A stretch of 64,000 bases of DNA, from the NCBI GenBank assembly GCA_037176845.1, contig JAYKXP010000018.1:372001-436000 (forward strand), read 5' to 3'. The translations under genes and the position numbers were made by a program. Positions 44,371 to 57,051 of this stretch are shown in pieces. The DNA comes from Paramarasmius palmivorus. Taxonomy: Eukaryota > Basidiomycota > Agaricomycetes > Agaricales > Marasmiaceae. How positions within the stretch are numbered: position 1 is the first letter of the stretch; each line of letters opens with the position of its first letter. The notes under the pieces are model-generated. The model did not search any database. It worked only from the letters and a program-made list of their open reading frames with translations, and was not told the DNA's origin.

Positions 44371-46919
44371 TCGCAATATAAACTATCCAATCTTTATTCG
44401 CTGCATCTTTTCTTATCATGTCGGTTCATGGTTCCACCTGCTGTAGTCATTCTCTTCCCCGGTCCTCTTTCCTATTGTGACAATTTTTTTCTGCATCTTC
44501 AATGCTTTTCCTTTCCCTCTGTGTACAATGCAATATCCCTGCTGTGTTTGTTTCATCTAGACCATACATCTCACGATGTTTTATGACGAGCTTTTTGACG
44601 ACTTCCCTTCTTGATTTTTGGTTTCTTCTGGGCGTAGGGGTGGTCGCCAGCCATCAAAAGACCAATATTGTAACAGGATACTTTGCTGCCCACATTACTC
44701 GAGCGTTCTTCGCGTACACTGTTACTTATAGCTGAATATTTTGTAATATATGGTGTAAATTAATGTGTTTTGAAACGTGGATACCAATGATTATTATCAT
44801 GAACGTTCTGCGTCTGGCCGTTATCTGTTCAGCGTTCAGCGTGAGTTCAAAGTTGACGGAAAATGGGATTCAGCCGCAGGGCAATCTGATTATAAATGTG
44901 CAACGAACGTTCAGATGCTGAGACATTTTGAAATCCAAGTATTTTACATGACCCATTTGTACAGCTTCATAAGATGTGCTTACATTCAGTATGTCCACAC
45001 GTTCGGATAAGGCCCTCAAATTCTTAATCTCAGAGTCCGTCAGGGCCACCTCCCGTCATGAATGAGAGAAGTCGACATGAAAGGTCCCAGGGCATGGAAT
45101 TTCCTTGGACGTGAGTTCTAGAATGCCCTCAGGAACAGGGGACTGAGGACTCTATCGTGAATAATAGCGCTTGGCCTGAATTCGGGAAGCGCAGTCAAAT
45201 TGTGACGGGTCCCTGCAAGTCGTTCTGGGGTAAGCACTGTGCCTGGTTCTTAGAATAGTTAGACGTGCCTGCTAGGTCACTGAATGGCTTATTTGTAGCA
45301 CGAGAGGATTTTGCGAGGTGCACAAGGTCCGGTAGAGTTACTAGGTTCATCCACGGTTGTTAAACGTCAAGTCAAGACGAGTCTGGCAAGGCATGTGTTT
45401 ACTTTCGGTCCGTTGCCGTCCGAACAGGGATTAGCGTGATATATGTGTATGTAGTTTAATTGAAACTTGAAAAGACGGTTGTCCATCCAAGGAGGGAGAT
45501 GGATACATTTTTGCCATCGAGCCTCGCGACGATATCTTGGTGGCAAATCCTGGCTAAAACAGCGAAGGTTTGATGGTCTTGATTTGTGGTCCCCGGTTTG
45601 ACGAGAGGTCGTCGGATGCCTGGCTTTGATAGACCAAGCCGCCGATGGCGACCAATGAAATCGACTGGCAAGAGAGTGGACCTTGGCAAAATTTGAAGGA
45701 GAACGGCCTGGACGACAGACGAATGAGAGTTTGGTGAGCTGAACGACCGGACTGGATATTATGGAAGGTTATAAAAAAAAGAACAGTATTAACAACACGA
45801 CATTTGAATGGAGCCTGAAAAGTCGACTTAGACTGCTGCGAGCTTACCTTTACGATCGTCGGCAGGATACCCTGGCAAGTCCTCCATAGAAGTATACATA
45901 TGGGAGATTCTCGAGTACTCTCCAAACAGCGGCAAACGTAGTACCGTCCCTTCTAGATCTCCGAGTCTACAATTGCTCTAGGTACCCGGCGTGGCTCTCA
46001 CAAGGCTCTCAGAACGGTGGCTGATGCAAAATATTAAGGCGTGTAAGGCTGAGTTAAGGATTGTGAAGCGACGACTGCCCAGCGAGGACCACTTGTTACC
46101 AGTGGTTAAATGGTCATCGCGCGGCCGGTCATCCGCGAAAAGCAGACGACTCAGAAGAGTATCCATTTCTCCGAGGAAAAGAACTTGCAGCGTTGATGTA
46201 AGACAAGTCTACATAACTCTCGAATTAACCATGAGCTGCAGCTCCACGAGCATAAACTAGGATATTTCATTAGAACAATACGAGGAGCAAGCACGAGTAT
46301 TAGACGCACCAGCTCAGGCTTCAGGAATCTTGGTGCGCAAAACAAAGCCTTTAGCAAGACTGGTCGTCTTTTGCTGGCTTCGAGAGAATGATTCACCAGA
46401 GTCCGTGGTGGTGTACCGTGTAGGAGAGTCGTTGATGAATTGGTCGAGGAACGTGGTGGTGTTGAGATAATCATATGCATACTTCCGTTTTGGGAAGTTA
46501 CTGCAGATGACTGAGCGCTCAAGCGCTTACTAGCACTCAATTCTCGGGATGTTCAAGTACCATGGCTATGGAATTTCGCTCAAACTCGGTATAGTCGTGG
46601 TTTTCGCTGTTTATCCTAGCTCCCGGGGTCGAACACCCTGCAGAGGTAAAGGTTCCCGCAATTTTCTACTGTCCAGAGTCAGCAGCGATGTGTAGATACG
46701 GCCCGAGCCACTGTTTTCCATCTAAAAACTAATCGCCATGTACGTAGTGTATGTATGATGTGGCGCAATAAGATAATCCAATGCATTACTGTAAACCGTG
46801 ATTATATGATGTCTGTACGGATACCGAGGGCATCATACACAAACTCAAAAAAACGTCCATATGTAACTAGTAACTTCCTGTAACTCGAAATGGTATAAAT
46901 ACTGTACACCCCGTAAGGA
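44371..46919. other. Gene-poor intergenic region
   Basis: 2.5 kb downstream of the G-alpha gene and of the NIPA gene (convergent). Open frames of up to 129 codons on the minus strand (45554-45925, 46151-46540) have no known relatives and no supporting splice sites. No tRNA or repeat found. Confidence 0.4.
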
Positions 46920-48585
46920 TTACACAGGTCTAGGTAATATCCGCACATCGCCCAGCGACTGTGCTTGATGGCTGTGAGGGTTGACCGGTGAATTAGATCC
47001 ACTCCTTCGAGGACTCGATCTCACGGGTGTACCAAGACCACTACTCCTTCTGGGCGGCATCGAGCGAAGATGGGTCCGTTCATCGGCATCATCTTCATCG
47101 TACTCGTCTTCTTCCCTGAGCTGATGTAGCCCCACATTCTCCCGCGGCAACCTGTCCTCATCGTTTTCGAAAGCGTTGAAAAGGGTGTGCGTCTGCGCAC
47201 GGTACAGCGAGCTTCTACGGCCGTGGCCGCCAGCGGAACCAGGTGGGTTGTAGGGCTCGACAATACCATGCCATCCGTCTATTGATAGACGGCCTGTCAG
47301 ACTGACGCGGCGACGATGAGAGGGAATTTGGCCGTCCGCAGCACCGTCCATGAGGGCATTATCTTGCTCAGCACGAGAAAGGTTCAGGATATGAACCCCG
47401 AGGAAGGTGACGATAAAGCCGCAAAGAAGAGACACGGTGTTTGTTGTGTCAGAAGTGTTGAAGCCTTGGAAAAGGATGAGGGAAGCGACAATGGTGGCCG
47501 ATGAGAAGCCAACATAGTACATGGGGTTGACACTAGCAATCGAAGGGTCTCGTCAGTAATAGTTTACCTACTGAACGATAACAAACACGTACATATTCAC
47601 GGAGAATGTGTCCAGAGCCTTGTTGTAATAATTCATTTGCACGAGGATGCAGAAAGCCGAAACGATGCCGAAGACGTAAGTGCTCGGATGAACGAATTGG
47701 TTCTTGCCGCTGAAGGTAAGCTTCACTGCAACGCCAAAGCCCTTAATGGACATGACGGAGACGGAGCCAACCACAGAGCATATTGAAATGTATACGAGAG
47801 GATTAGAGCGACCATAACGAGGAGAAACGCCGTAGATCATGATCATGGAGAACACGAGAACCGTGAAAACGTACATGAGGAAACCTGTTGGAGTGCGGTT
47901 AGGATTGATCATGAGGACAGTCTGACCACGCACCAGGATGGACAGCATATGCCAGAATTTCATCAACAGTGTCAACTGGTTTATCCTCAGGCGCATGGAG
48001 AACAATGATGAGGGAGCCAATTAAGGACAGTCCGCATCCAACTCGCCCTAGATGACCCAGCTCTTCGTTCAGTAAAAAGGACGCCAAAATTGCCCTGAAA
48101 AGACTTCATCAACACCGAGATACTGTGTTTAAGAGCAAGATAGCGCACCCTATAAGAACACTCAATGCACCAAGCGGCGTTACCAATATCGGGGGTGCAA
48201 ATGTATAGGCAGCAAAGTTGGCCACTGCGATTTCAGCTTCATTAGAACCTGCTGTATAGAGCCAAGGACACCAATATACCTTCACCAAGAATGACTACAT
48301 ATCATACTTTTAGCATCACATCGACTAAGTGAATGAACCGCAACGCACGAGTAGACATTCCCGCCCACCAAATCGGGTTTCGCAAATACGCCAGATTATC
48401 TGATGCCACAGTACCATATGCAGCTTCCGAAGCAGCAGCATTTAGTCCCTGTTGCATCATTAGAGCCACCTGGGATGCTCAAAGAAACATAGGCGTACCT
48501 TTTTGGTGATGATTGAACTCATTCCAATTGCCATAGAACTTGAAATGGCTAGAGCCAGGCCTATCCATTTATCGTCGACGCCCAT
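46920..48585 (-). CDS. NIPA-family magnesium transporter
   Basis: Membrane protein of the NIPA family (Mg2+ transport, nine membrane segments, related to the drug/metabolite transporter fold). The start [30 protein letters not shown] at 48583-48585 is the family's typical first helix. Following segments: [161 protein letters not shown] and [20 protein letters not shown] long hydrophilic, Ser/Arg-rich cytosolic tail follows to 46920. Five or six introns. The APED motif after segment 4 is a family hallmark. Located between the G-alpha gene and the helicase cluster. Confidence 0.92.
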
Positions 48586-48888
48586 GGTCTTTGATGTTAT
48601 TGAGGTCTCCGGCAGTAAAGAGCGACAGATTTTAGGGCCGCAGGCCAATCCGAAGTGAGAACAAAGTTGGTGATGGACGTTGAGGTTTACTCTTTAGGTG
48701 CCAGCAAAGGAACGTTTTGGGAGTTGCGCGTCACGTGGCTTGATATGGGTCGACTTTTTCGGTGACAACTTCAAGTGGCAGTGGTTGCACAATAATGCCG
48801 TTCGGTGCTGTTCGAATAACCTCGGAATGCTAATTACACTGTTCATAACCAAAAATCAATAGAACATACGCCCAAACTGCATACTAAA

Positions 48889-51800
48889 TTACACAAAATC
48901 ATTTCTATCTACTACAACATCGTCTTCGTCATCAACAGCCTCCCCGCTTGCCATCACCTCCATGAACTGCCCCATTTCTTCTTGCGCCCTCTCGCGCATC
49001 GCCTGATCATATCCACCCGCTTCATCAACAGGCTCTACTGGATCCCAAGGAATATCGTCACCCTTCCAACCGCTATTGGAGTGGATTTGGTTCAAAAATC
49101 TTCGCCACAAGGGATCCAAACCGAGGACTGAAGGATCACCGACAATCATCAGAAGTGCCTTTGCTCGGGTCACTGCAACTATGAAGAGGTTAGGCGGATC
49201 AGCCAGACAATCGCAGGGATGGCTAACCATTGAACCGCTGCGGGTTGGCTACGAAACCCAAGGTACGCTTGAGGTCAAAGTTGATATAATCTTGCGAGCT
49301 TCGTACAGAGGACACAATGATCACCATCCGCTCCTGTAATGATATCAACGTTGAGCTCAGAGGTCTGTTGACAAGACGGCTTACCTGTCCCTGGAACTCT
49401 TCCACGCTTCCGACCTTCACCTCGGCGGCGAATGGCTTCAACAGTGTCTTGATCTTCCCAACCTGGGCACGGTAGGGTGCAATCACACCTATTTCGGCGG
49501 CAGCTACAACAGGAGATGGACATTCACTAAATTATGCGTACAGAACAAGAAACCGTACCGATACGTTTCGTCCTGTCCTCTAAGAGATCTTTCACCATGT
49601 TCCTGACAATTGTAGCCTCGTCGATGTTGAAGAAAGAAGGCGAGGATGCTTCACGGTCATCTTTGCCCTTCACAGAGTGGAACACAATCGGATATTTGGG
49701 CGAAACAAGATGCTTTGAATTCAAGTAGAAGTTGATGATGTCCTGGAGGTCCGCATGCTTCCAGATCACCGCCATAGAACCTTTCATTCGGGTAATCGAG
49801 GATAGCACGATGTGAGCGGAAGTTCCTGACAAGCTTGACGACACTGAGCTGGGTGTCAGCACAAGAAAACAATGAGAGGACGAGAACTCACCTTCGACCA
49901 AAACCTTGCTGCTCATCATAAACGTCCATGTTCATCAACCTTTGCAAATAGCTGGTTTGAAGCCCAAGCTCCCTCGCAATCCCCGAACGTATTACGGGCC
50001 CAAGTTGTTTTGGATCGCCGCAGAGCACAATTTTGGTTTGCTTGGCTGTCAACTCTCGAATGGCAATCATCAGTTCAGGCTCTGTACCCTGACCGGCCTC
50101 GTCTATAAAGATGTGGGAATAGTACCCTTGGGGAATACCTATACCAAAAACCATGGCAGCAGAGACACAGGTCGACACAATCACTCTATATTCCATGACT
50201 CGTTCGGGGCTGTGGACAGAATGGTGACCTGAATCATCAATGTAGGTATAGGGCTTGATGTCCTCAGGTACGGTCTTCCTCTGCCGCGAAGGAGCAATTA
50301 GTCGAAAGAGTTGGTCCTCAGAAAGGTTCTTGCGAAGGCGGGATACTACCAGGTCGGCTGCTGAGTTACTAGGCGTGCAGACCAACACCTTTGCTTTGGT
50401 ATCCTTTTTGAGGACTTGTAGGATACTCTCGACCATGGTGACAGTCTTCCCGGTACCAGGTCTAAAGGACCAAGTAACCCTATCAGATCTGTTGCGAAAG
50501 TATAAACAGTTGATATGTACTCACGGGCCAAAAATGATGAAAGGTGCACTTCCAGGCGGCAGATTCATGATTGACACAATCGCTTGGAGCTGGCGAGGGT
50601 TCCCAGCTATAAGCTCGTTGTGTAAAGTTATGCCTCGAACGCCTGGAACAGTGTCGGGTATATGAGCTTCGGTCGGGAACATCACATTTACGAGTTTGAA
50701 ATCTCGATTCAATGCCTGATGCTGACGACGCATTGGATATCGGTTAAGCTTGAACCGTACTTCGACACGTTCGCTAGGTGTAATGGAGAAGGATTTATGG
50801 AATTTCATGCCCACATCTTCGAGGCGAACGACGTGAACACCGCCTTCGTACCATTTGCCTTCTGGAGAGTTGTGTTTGCGGACACGGATGAAATCACCTG
50901 AATAACTATAGCATTAGCGCATGCTCTGAAAAGAATGGCATCGGCAACGCACCAACAAGCACACTTGGCCGTTTCTCGGCTAAACCAGGTACTTCCAGGC
51001 TTCCAAGTTTCAAGGTAAGCAAACCAAACATTAAGAACCTAATTGAGTACTGACTAGTGAAGGGCATTTTGTTTTTGTAATCGTGCCGACGGAATATCGT
51101 ACTGTTCCATTTCACGACTGTTGAGGTATGTGTCAATAAGGTTGCCATATAGAAGTAGGGAAAAGCTCACTCCATCTTGAATTCCTCAATCCATAGAAGA
51201 TATTTAAATGTCAACATATAGGTGGCAGTAGTAAGTGCTTTGGGTATGAAAGCACTGCGGATGGCGGAGATACAAGAGGAAAGGGATTCTTCCTCGTTCT
51301 GTAGCATCCCAAAGAGATCGGCTGGAATAGCAGACTTCGGCAATGAAACAACCCATGGAATGTGGCCAAGTTTGGGTGCTGGTTCGCCTGGAACCACCTC
51401 TTTTTCTGGACGCCGCACTGCTGGAGTTTTGGATACATACGGTACTTTGGGTTGCAGTGCCTGATGATCCGATGCATCCCCCACGATAATTGATAATGAA
51501 CGAGCGATGATGAAACGTGAATTTGTCGAGCTGTCTTCGAACGCCAGAACCAAACGGTCTTCCGAACGACCTATATGGCTTTGCTTAACGGCAATAGACA
51601 ATAGAACAGGCTTTGAGATTGTAGGTTCCCGATGGTACGCGACCACTTCAGTGACAGTAAACCTATATGTATTTTCAGTGAGTCTGAGGTAAGGAGCTAC
51701 AAAGAAGTGGCGTACGGGGTTTGTCGACGCATTCTGGTATCAATCGTGTATATCTCCATCAGCTTAAGGACCCGGGTGACAGTAGACCCAATGCTGAGCT

Positions 51801-52335
51801 GGGTAGTTCTGCCAGCTTTGGCAACCTCTGGGTTCACGACGCCGAAGTCCGTGGTGCCTGATACGGTGATGCCTCCCTTGTCCGATTGCGCGTTCTCCAG
51901 CCCGCTTCTGAAGATTTCAGCTTGGATAGACGCCTGGTGTTTTCTTCCCTGCAGGTGCGACGTCCAAGCGGAAGGTTGAACATATAAAGAGCAAAGACCG
52001 CAAAACGCATAGCCTGGTATAACGCTGACGGTTTCTGGCTCGGCGTTCGGGTCAACACCAAGTGATTTCGTCCTTTTGAGATGCCGATTTGAGGAAATGT
52101 GGGCTTGCCAGGCTTCATTCCCGAACATTGTTTTGCTGCAGAGGCTGCATTTTTTATATGGCACGTCGGAGGAAGGTGAATGGTCGCTCTGCGAGGAAAT
52201 ATGATCCCTGTAGCTAGATAACGAGGGAAAGAGGCGACCGCAAGGGTCGCACAAATGGAAGTCGTGGCTATACGCGCATGACGAGCGATTTGAGCAATGC
52301 CCGGTTGATGACATCCGGGGGCATGGTGGGAGCAT
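48889..52335 (-). CDS. MOV10/SDE3-like RNA helicase, copy 1 (carries a frameshift)
   Basis: Superfamily-1 (UPF1-like) helicase with N-terminal zinc fingers, clade of MOV10, Armitage, plant SDE3 and Neurospora SAD-3. ATG at 52335 begins a CCCH-like finger (CPRMSSTGHCSNRSSCAYSH), then C2H2 fingers of the matrin type (CDPCGRLF..H, CSLCSKTMFG..H, CGLCSLYVQ..H). The core shows GPPGTGKT (split by an intron at about 50464-50526), LVCTPSNSAAD, FIDEAGQGTEPE (Walker B), LCGDPKQLGPV, LVRNFRSHRAI, VGSVEEFQGQE and VAVTRAKALL. Compared with copy 2 one extra base is present near 49731-49747, after GDLEACGPP; the frame needed for NFYLNSKHL is then shifted. This is either a disabled gene or a sequencing error. 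The acidic C-terminus ends at 48889. Confidence 0.85.
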
Positions 52336-52935
52336 TTCGGTGGGTGAGCCTATGGAGTGTGTGGATTAAGAGTAGGACTGCAACTGAGAACTTCAAGAAG
52401 AACCATCGTACTTTATAGTTCCACAGTTGACGCAACTTTATCATCCCCAACACGTTTCGACAAGGTGGATTCTTCTTTCGTATTGAATAATGACTTCTCC
52501 GCGCTGCGCATTTTGGACCCACATCTAAGAGAATAGTTCGAATGTCATCTGCAAAGTGCATTTCGATCAAACATTGATTCCGATTTGGACCCCTAAAGGA
52601 TACACACCGCAGTAAATCAAACTCTATTAGAAAACCGTGCATTTCACGCTTCTTTGTGGTCAAAGGCTTCTGCTGCAGTCGATAAGAAAAAGGAAGGAAG
52701 GAAGGTTATGTACATGTCACGTGGGACATTAATGTTCCGAACTGGTTCTGACATTCAATTTACTCGTCAGCACAGAACGACTTATCTTCTGTGCGAGTAA
52801 AGACGGCTTGCCAGGCTAGACATTCAACTCGACTCGAGAACCCTTGCGGAGCGCTAAACACACTATGTATGTTCAATTATCCAACCCAATAAAGTCTTTT
52901 TGAAGTATGTCCAAATAATCAATTGCACAATGAAT
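52336..52935. promoter_or_regulatory. Promoter of helicase copy 1
   Basis: 600 bases. It carries an E-box CACGTG (52718-52723) and an imperfect hairpin (52761-52799). The first 300 bases align by eye with the sequence upstream of copy 2 (about 56430-56640), showing that the promoter was duplicated with the gene. Confidence 0.45.
52761..52799. repeat. Hairpin with 13-bp arms and a 4-base bulge
   Basis: TACTCG-TCAG-CACAGAA, nine-base loop, then TTCTGTGCGAGTA. All 13 arm bases pair; TCAG is unpaired. Confidence 0.6.
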
Positions 52936-55900
52936 TTACACAAAATCGCTCCTTTCTACTACAACATCGTCTTCGTCATCGACAGCCTCTCCGCTTGCAA
53001 TCACCTCCATGAACTGCCCCATTTCTTCTTGCGCTCTCTCGCGCATTGCCTGATCATAGCCACCCGCTTCATCAACAGGCTCTTCCGGATCCCAAGGAAT
53101 ACCGTCACCCTTCCAACCGTTGTTGGAGTGGATTTGGTTCAAAAACCTTCGCCACAAGGGATCCAGACCAAGGACTGAAGGATCACCAACAATCATCAGA
53201 AGTGCCTTCGCTCGGGTTACTGCAACTATCAAAGGGTGTTAATTGGATCAGCGAGATAGTTGCATGTTTAACTAACCATTGAACCGCTCTGGGTTGGCCA
53301 TGAAACCCAAGGTACGCTTAAGGTCAAAGTTGATATAATCTTGCGAGCTTCGTACAGAGGACACAATGATCACAGTGCGCTCCTGTGATGGTATTAGCTT
53401 AGAGCTCAGACATTTCATGGCAAGATAGCTTACCTGTCCCTGAAACTCTTCCACGCTTCCGACCTTCACCTCTGGAGCGATTTCTTTCAACAATGTCCGG
53501 ATCTTCCCAACCTGGGCACGGTAGGGTGCTATTACACCTATATCTGCGGCAGCTAGAACGAGAGATGGTCATTCACTAAATTATGCGTACAGAACAAGAA
53601 ACCGTACCGATACGTTTCGTCCTGTCCTCTAAGAGATCCTTGACCATGTTCTTGACAATCGTAGCCTCGTCGATGTTGAAGAAAGAAGGCGAGGATGCTT
53701 CGCGATCATCCTTCCCCTTCACAGAGTGGAACACAATCGGATATTTGGGCGAAACGAGATGCTTTGAGTTCAAGTAGAAGTCAATAACCTCTGGAGGACC
53801 GCATGCTTCCAGATCGCCAGCATAAAACCTCTCATTCGGGTAATCGAGAATAGCACGATGTGAGCGGAAGTTCTTGACGAGCTTGACGACACTGAGCTAG
53901 GTGTCAGCATAGGAAAACGATGAGAGGACGAGAACTCACCTCCGACCAAAACCTTGCTGTTCATCATAAACGTCCATGTTCATCAACCTTTGCAAGTAGC
54001 TAGTTTGAAGCCCAAGCTCCCTCGCAATCCCCGAACGTATCACGGGCCCAAGTTGTTTTGGATCACCGCAGAGCACGATGTTGGTTTGCTTGGTTACCAT
54101 CGTCCGAATGGCAATCATTAGTTCAGGTTCTGTACCCTGACCGGCTTCATCTATGAAGATGTGGGAGTAATGCCCTTGGGGAATACCTATCCCAAACACC
54201 ATCGCAGCTGATACACAGGTCGACACCACCGCCTGATACTCCATGACGCGTGTACGGCTGTGGATGGAATAGTGACCCTGATCGTTGGTACAAGTATATG
54301 GCCGAACGTCTTCTGGTACAGTCCTGTTTAGTCGCGAAGGAGCGTTGAGTCGGAATAGGTGTTCCTTGTCGAGGTGATTACGAAGGCGGGATACTACCAG
54401 GTCGGCTGCTGAGTTGCTAGGCGTGCAGACCAACACCTTCGCTTTTGTATCCTTTTTGAGGACTTGTAGGATACTCTCGACCATGGTTACAGTCTTCCCG
54501 GTACCAGGTCTAGAGGAACAGGTAACTCTATCAGATCTGTTGCGAAAGTATAAACAACTGACACTCACGGGCCAAAAATGATGAAAGGTGCACTTCCAGG
54601 CGGCAGATTCATGATTGACACAATCGCTTGGAGCTGGCGAGGGTTCCCAGCTATAAGCTCGTTGTGTAAAGTTATGCCTTGAACGCCTGGAACAGTGTCC
54701 AGTATGTGAGCTTCAGTCGGGAACATCACGTTGACAAGTTTGAAGTCTTGGTTCAGTGCCTGATGCTGACGCCGCATCGGATATCGGTTAAGCTTGAACC
54801 GTACTTCGACGCGTTCGCTAGGTGTAATGGAGAAGGATTTGTGGAATTTCATGCCCACATCTTCGAGGCGAACGACATGAACACCACCTTCGTACCATTT
54901 GCCTTCTGGAGAGCTGTGTTTGCGGACACGAATGAAATCACCTGAATAACTATAGCATTAGCGCATGCTCTGAAAAGAATGGCATCGGCGACGCACCAAC
55001 AAGCACACTTGGCCGTTTCTCGGCCAAACCAGGTACCTCCAGGCTTCCAGATTTCAAGGTAAGCAAATCAAACATTAGGAACCTAATTGAGTACTGACTA
55101 GTGAAGGGCATTTTGTTTCTGTAATCGTGCCGACGGAATATCGTACTGTTCCATTTCACGACTATTGAGGTATGTGTTAGTAAGCAATGTCATTATGTAG
55201 AAGTAATGAAATGTTTACTCCATCTTAAACTCCTCAATCCATAGAAGGTACTTGAATGTCGACGTATATGTGGCGGCAGTCAGTGCATTGGGCATAAAGC
55301 CCTTTCGGATGGTGGAAATACGAGAGGAAAGGGGTTCTTCCTCGTTCTGAAGCGTGCCAAGGAGATCAGCTGGAATAGCAGATTTCGGCAGTGACACAAC
55401 CCATGGAATGCGGCCAGATTTAGGTGCTGGTTCGCCTGGAACAACCTCTTTTTCTAGATGCCGCACCGCTGAGGTCTTGGATACATATGGTACTTTAGGC
55501 TGCAACGCCTGATGATCCGATGCATCCCCAACGATGATTGATAATGGACGGGCGATGAGGAAACGTGTGTTCGTGGAGCTATCCTCAAAAACCAGAACTA
55601 AACGGTCTTCCGAGCGGCCGATGTGCCTTTGTTTTGCAGTAAGAGTTAGGATGATAGGTTTTTTGACAGTGAGCTGTCGATGGCCTGTTTTGAATTCGGT
55701 AACAGTGAACCTGCGCAAGTCTAGTAAGTCTGTGATATGTATTGGGGTAAAACAGGACACACGATGTCTTCCTCTTCGCTTTAGCAGCGATCGTATAGAT
55801 ATCAACCAACATGATCTTCCCGCCTGTGACCTTCGTTCGAATCGCGAGCGGAGTCGTTTTGCCGCTCTTAGCGGCCTGTGGTTTCACCACTCCAAAATCT

Positions 55901-56379
55901 GTAGTGCCAGATAAGAAAACGCCTCCCTTATCCGTTTCTGCCTTGTCCAGGCCACTCCTGAAAACCTCGGCACTGACAAACGCGCGATGGCCCTTGCTTT
56001 GCAGATGCGACTTCCACGCCTTGGGTTCGACGTTACGGGAGCAAAGTCCGCAAAAGGTTTGCCCGGGAACGACGCGTACCGTCTCTGGTTGGACTTTCGG
56101 ACTAACACTTCGCTCCTTCGCCTTCTTTCGGTGTCGATCCGAGGAGATGTGGGCTTGCCATGGAACTGTGCCGCACATGTACTTGTCGCAGAGACGACAT
56201 CGGAGCCACGCCGCATTGCTAAAATCCTGATGATTTTTTGAGGCAATATGGTCCTTGAAACTGGCCAAGGAGGTGAAGAGGCGACCACAAGGATCGCATA
56301 GGTGGAAATCGTGTCCATAAGCACAAGATCGCGTTGGACACTGCCCAGTCGACAACATCTGCGGGCAGGGCTGAGGCAT
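52936..56379 (-). CDS. MOV10/SDE3-like RNA helicase, copy 2 (intact)
   Basis: Direct tandem copy of the gene at 48889, about 4.05 kb upstream in repeat phase, with the same exon layout. ATG at 56379; zinc fingers (CPQMLSTGQCPTRSCAYGH, CDPCGRLF, CRLCDKYMCG, CGLCSRNVE) then FTVTEFKTGHRQ, the connector domain, GPPGTGKT, FIDEAGQGTEPE, LCGDPKQLGPV, LVKNFRSHRAILDYP and the unbroken stretch GDLEACGPPEVIDFYLNSKHL. It ends DDVVVERSDFV at 52936. The helicase core differs from copy 1 by only a few percent, introns included, whereas the zinc-finger part differs at about 40 percent of residues. Likely cytoplasmic, acting on RNA in silencing or ribonucleoprotein control by family analogy. Confidence 0.9.
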
Positions 56380-57051
56380 TTTGGTGGATGGACGGTGTCG
56401 ATTGAAAGGAAGACGGCGGGGAGCTAGAAAGCACCATCACACCTTAGCCTGAGCTTTATTGTTTCATTGGTTGACGCAACCTTATCGGTCTCAACACGTT
56501 TTGAGGGTAAAATGGGACTTTCGTACTGACTACAAACTTCTCTGGGCTGCGCATTTCGGACCCACATTCAAGAGAATGGTTCGAACGATATCTGCAAAGC
56601 GCATTTTGATTACATGTCGAATTCAGGTTTAAACCTTAAAAAGACGCACCGCAGTATATTGAACTCTATCATCGAGATACGAGCCCATTTCACGCTTCTT
56701 CGTGATCAAAGAAGGTTTCTGCAGTATATTACTTGGTCCGATGACCAAATGGAAATCCAGTGAAAGGCCTCCTGCGTGACAGAAATCGTTCAAGGGACAA
56801 GCCTCCCATTTTTCAGGCCTTGTCATCGTCACTAGGGACGTCGATCGACCGGTTACAGGTCTAAGGTAGCGGGCAAAGGAAAAAAAAAAGTGTTGTGTGG
56901 CATAGCCTTCCAGGTAATACATGATCAAATATCAAAATAAATAACGAAACCACGTGCAATGCTCGTCGCCCACAACTTTCCAGGAGGCTAGCTATGCGGC
57001 TAGCCTCATTGTGGGACAGACCAATAAGTCTCTCTACAGGATCTCAGCGGT
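56380..57051. promoter_or_regulatory. Promoter of helicase copy 2
   Basis: Contains a diverged copy of the promoter of copy 1 (shared stretches such as GCGCATTT, GGACCCACAT and AGAGAATGGTTCGAA). The remainder, up to the 3' end of the AIG1-like gene, has no supported gene. Confidence 0.45.

Noticed and set aside
46151..46540. 129-codon minus-strand open frame as a gene
   Set aside because: Low-complexity Ser/Leu content without recognisable domain or neighbouring exons.
46600..46660. tRNA-like TCGAAC loop
   Set aside because: Only the T-loop-like bases are present; no matching acceptor stem, D arm or anticodon arm. No tRNA gene was found anywhere in the window by eye.
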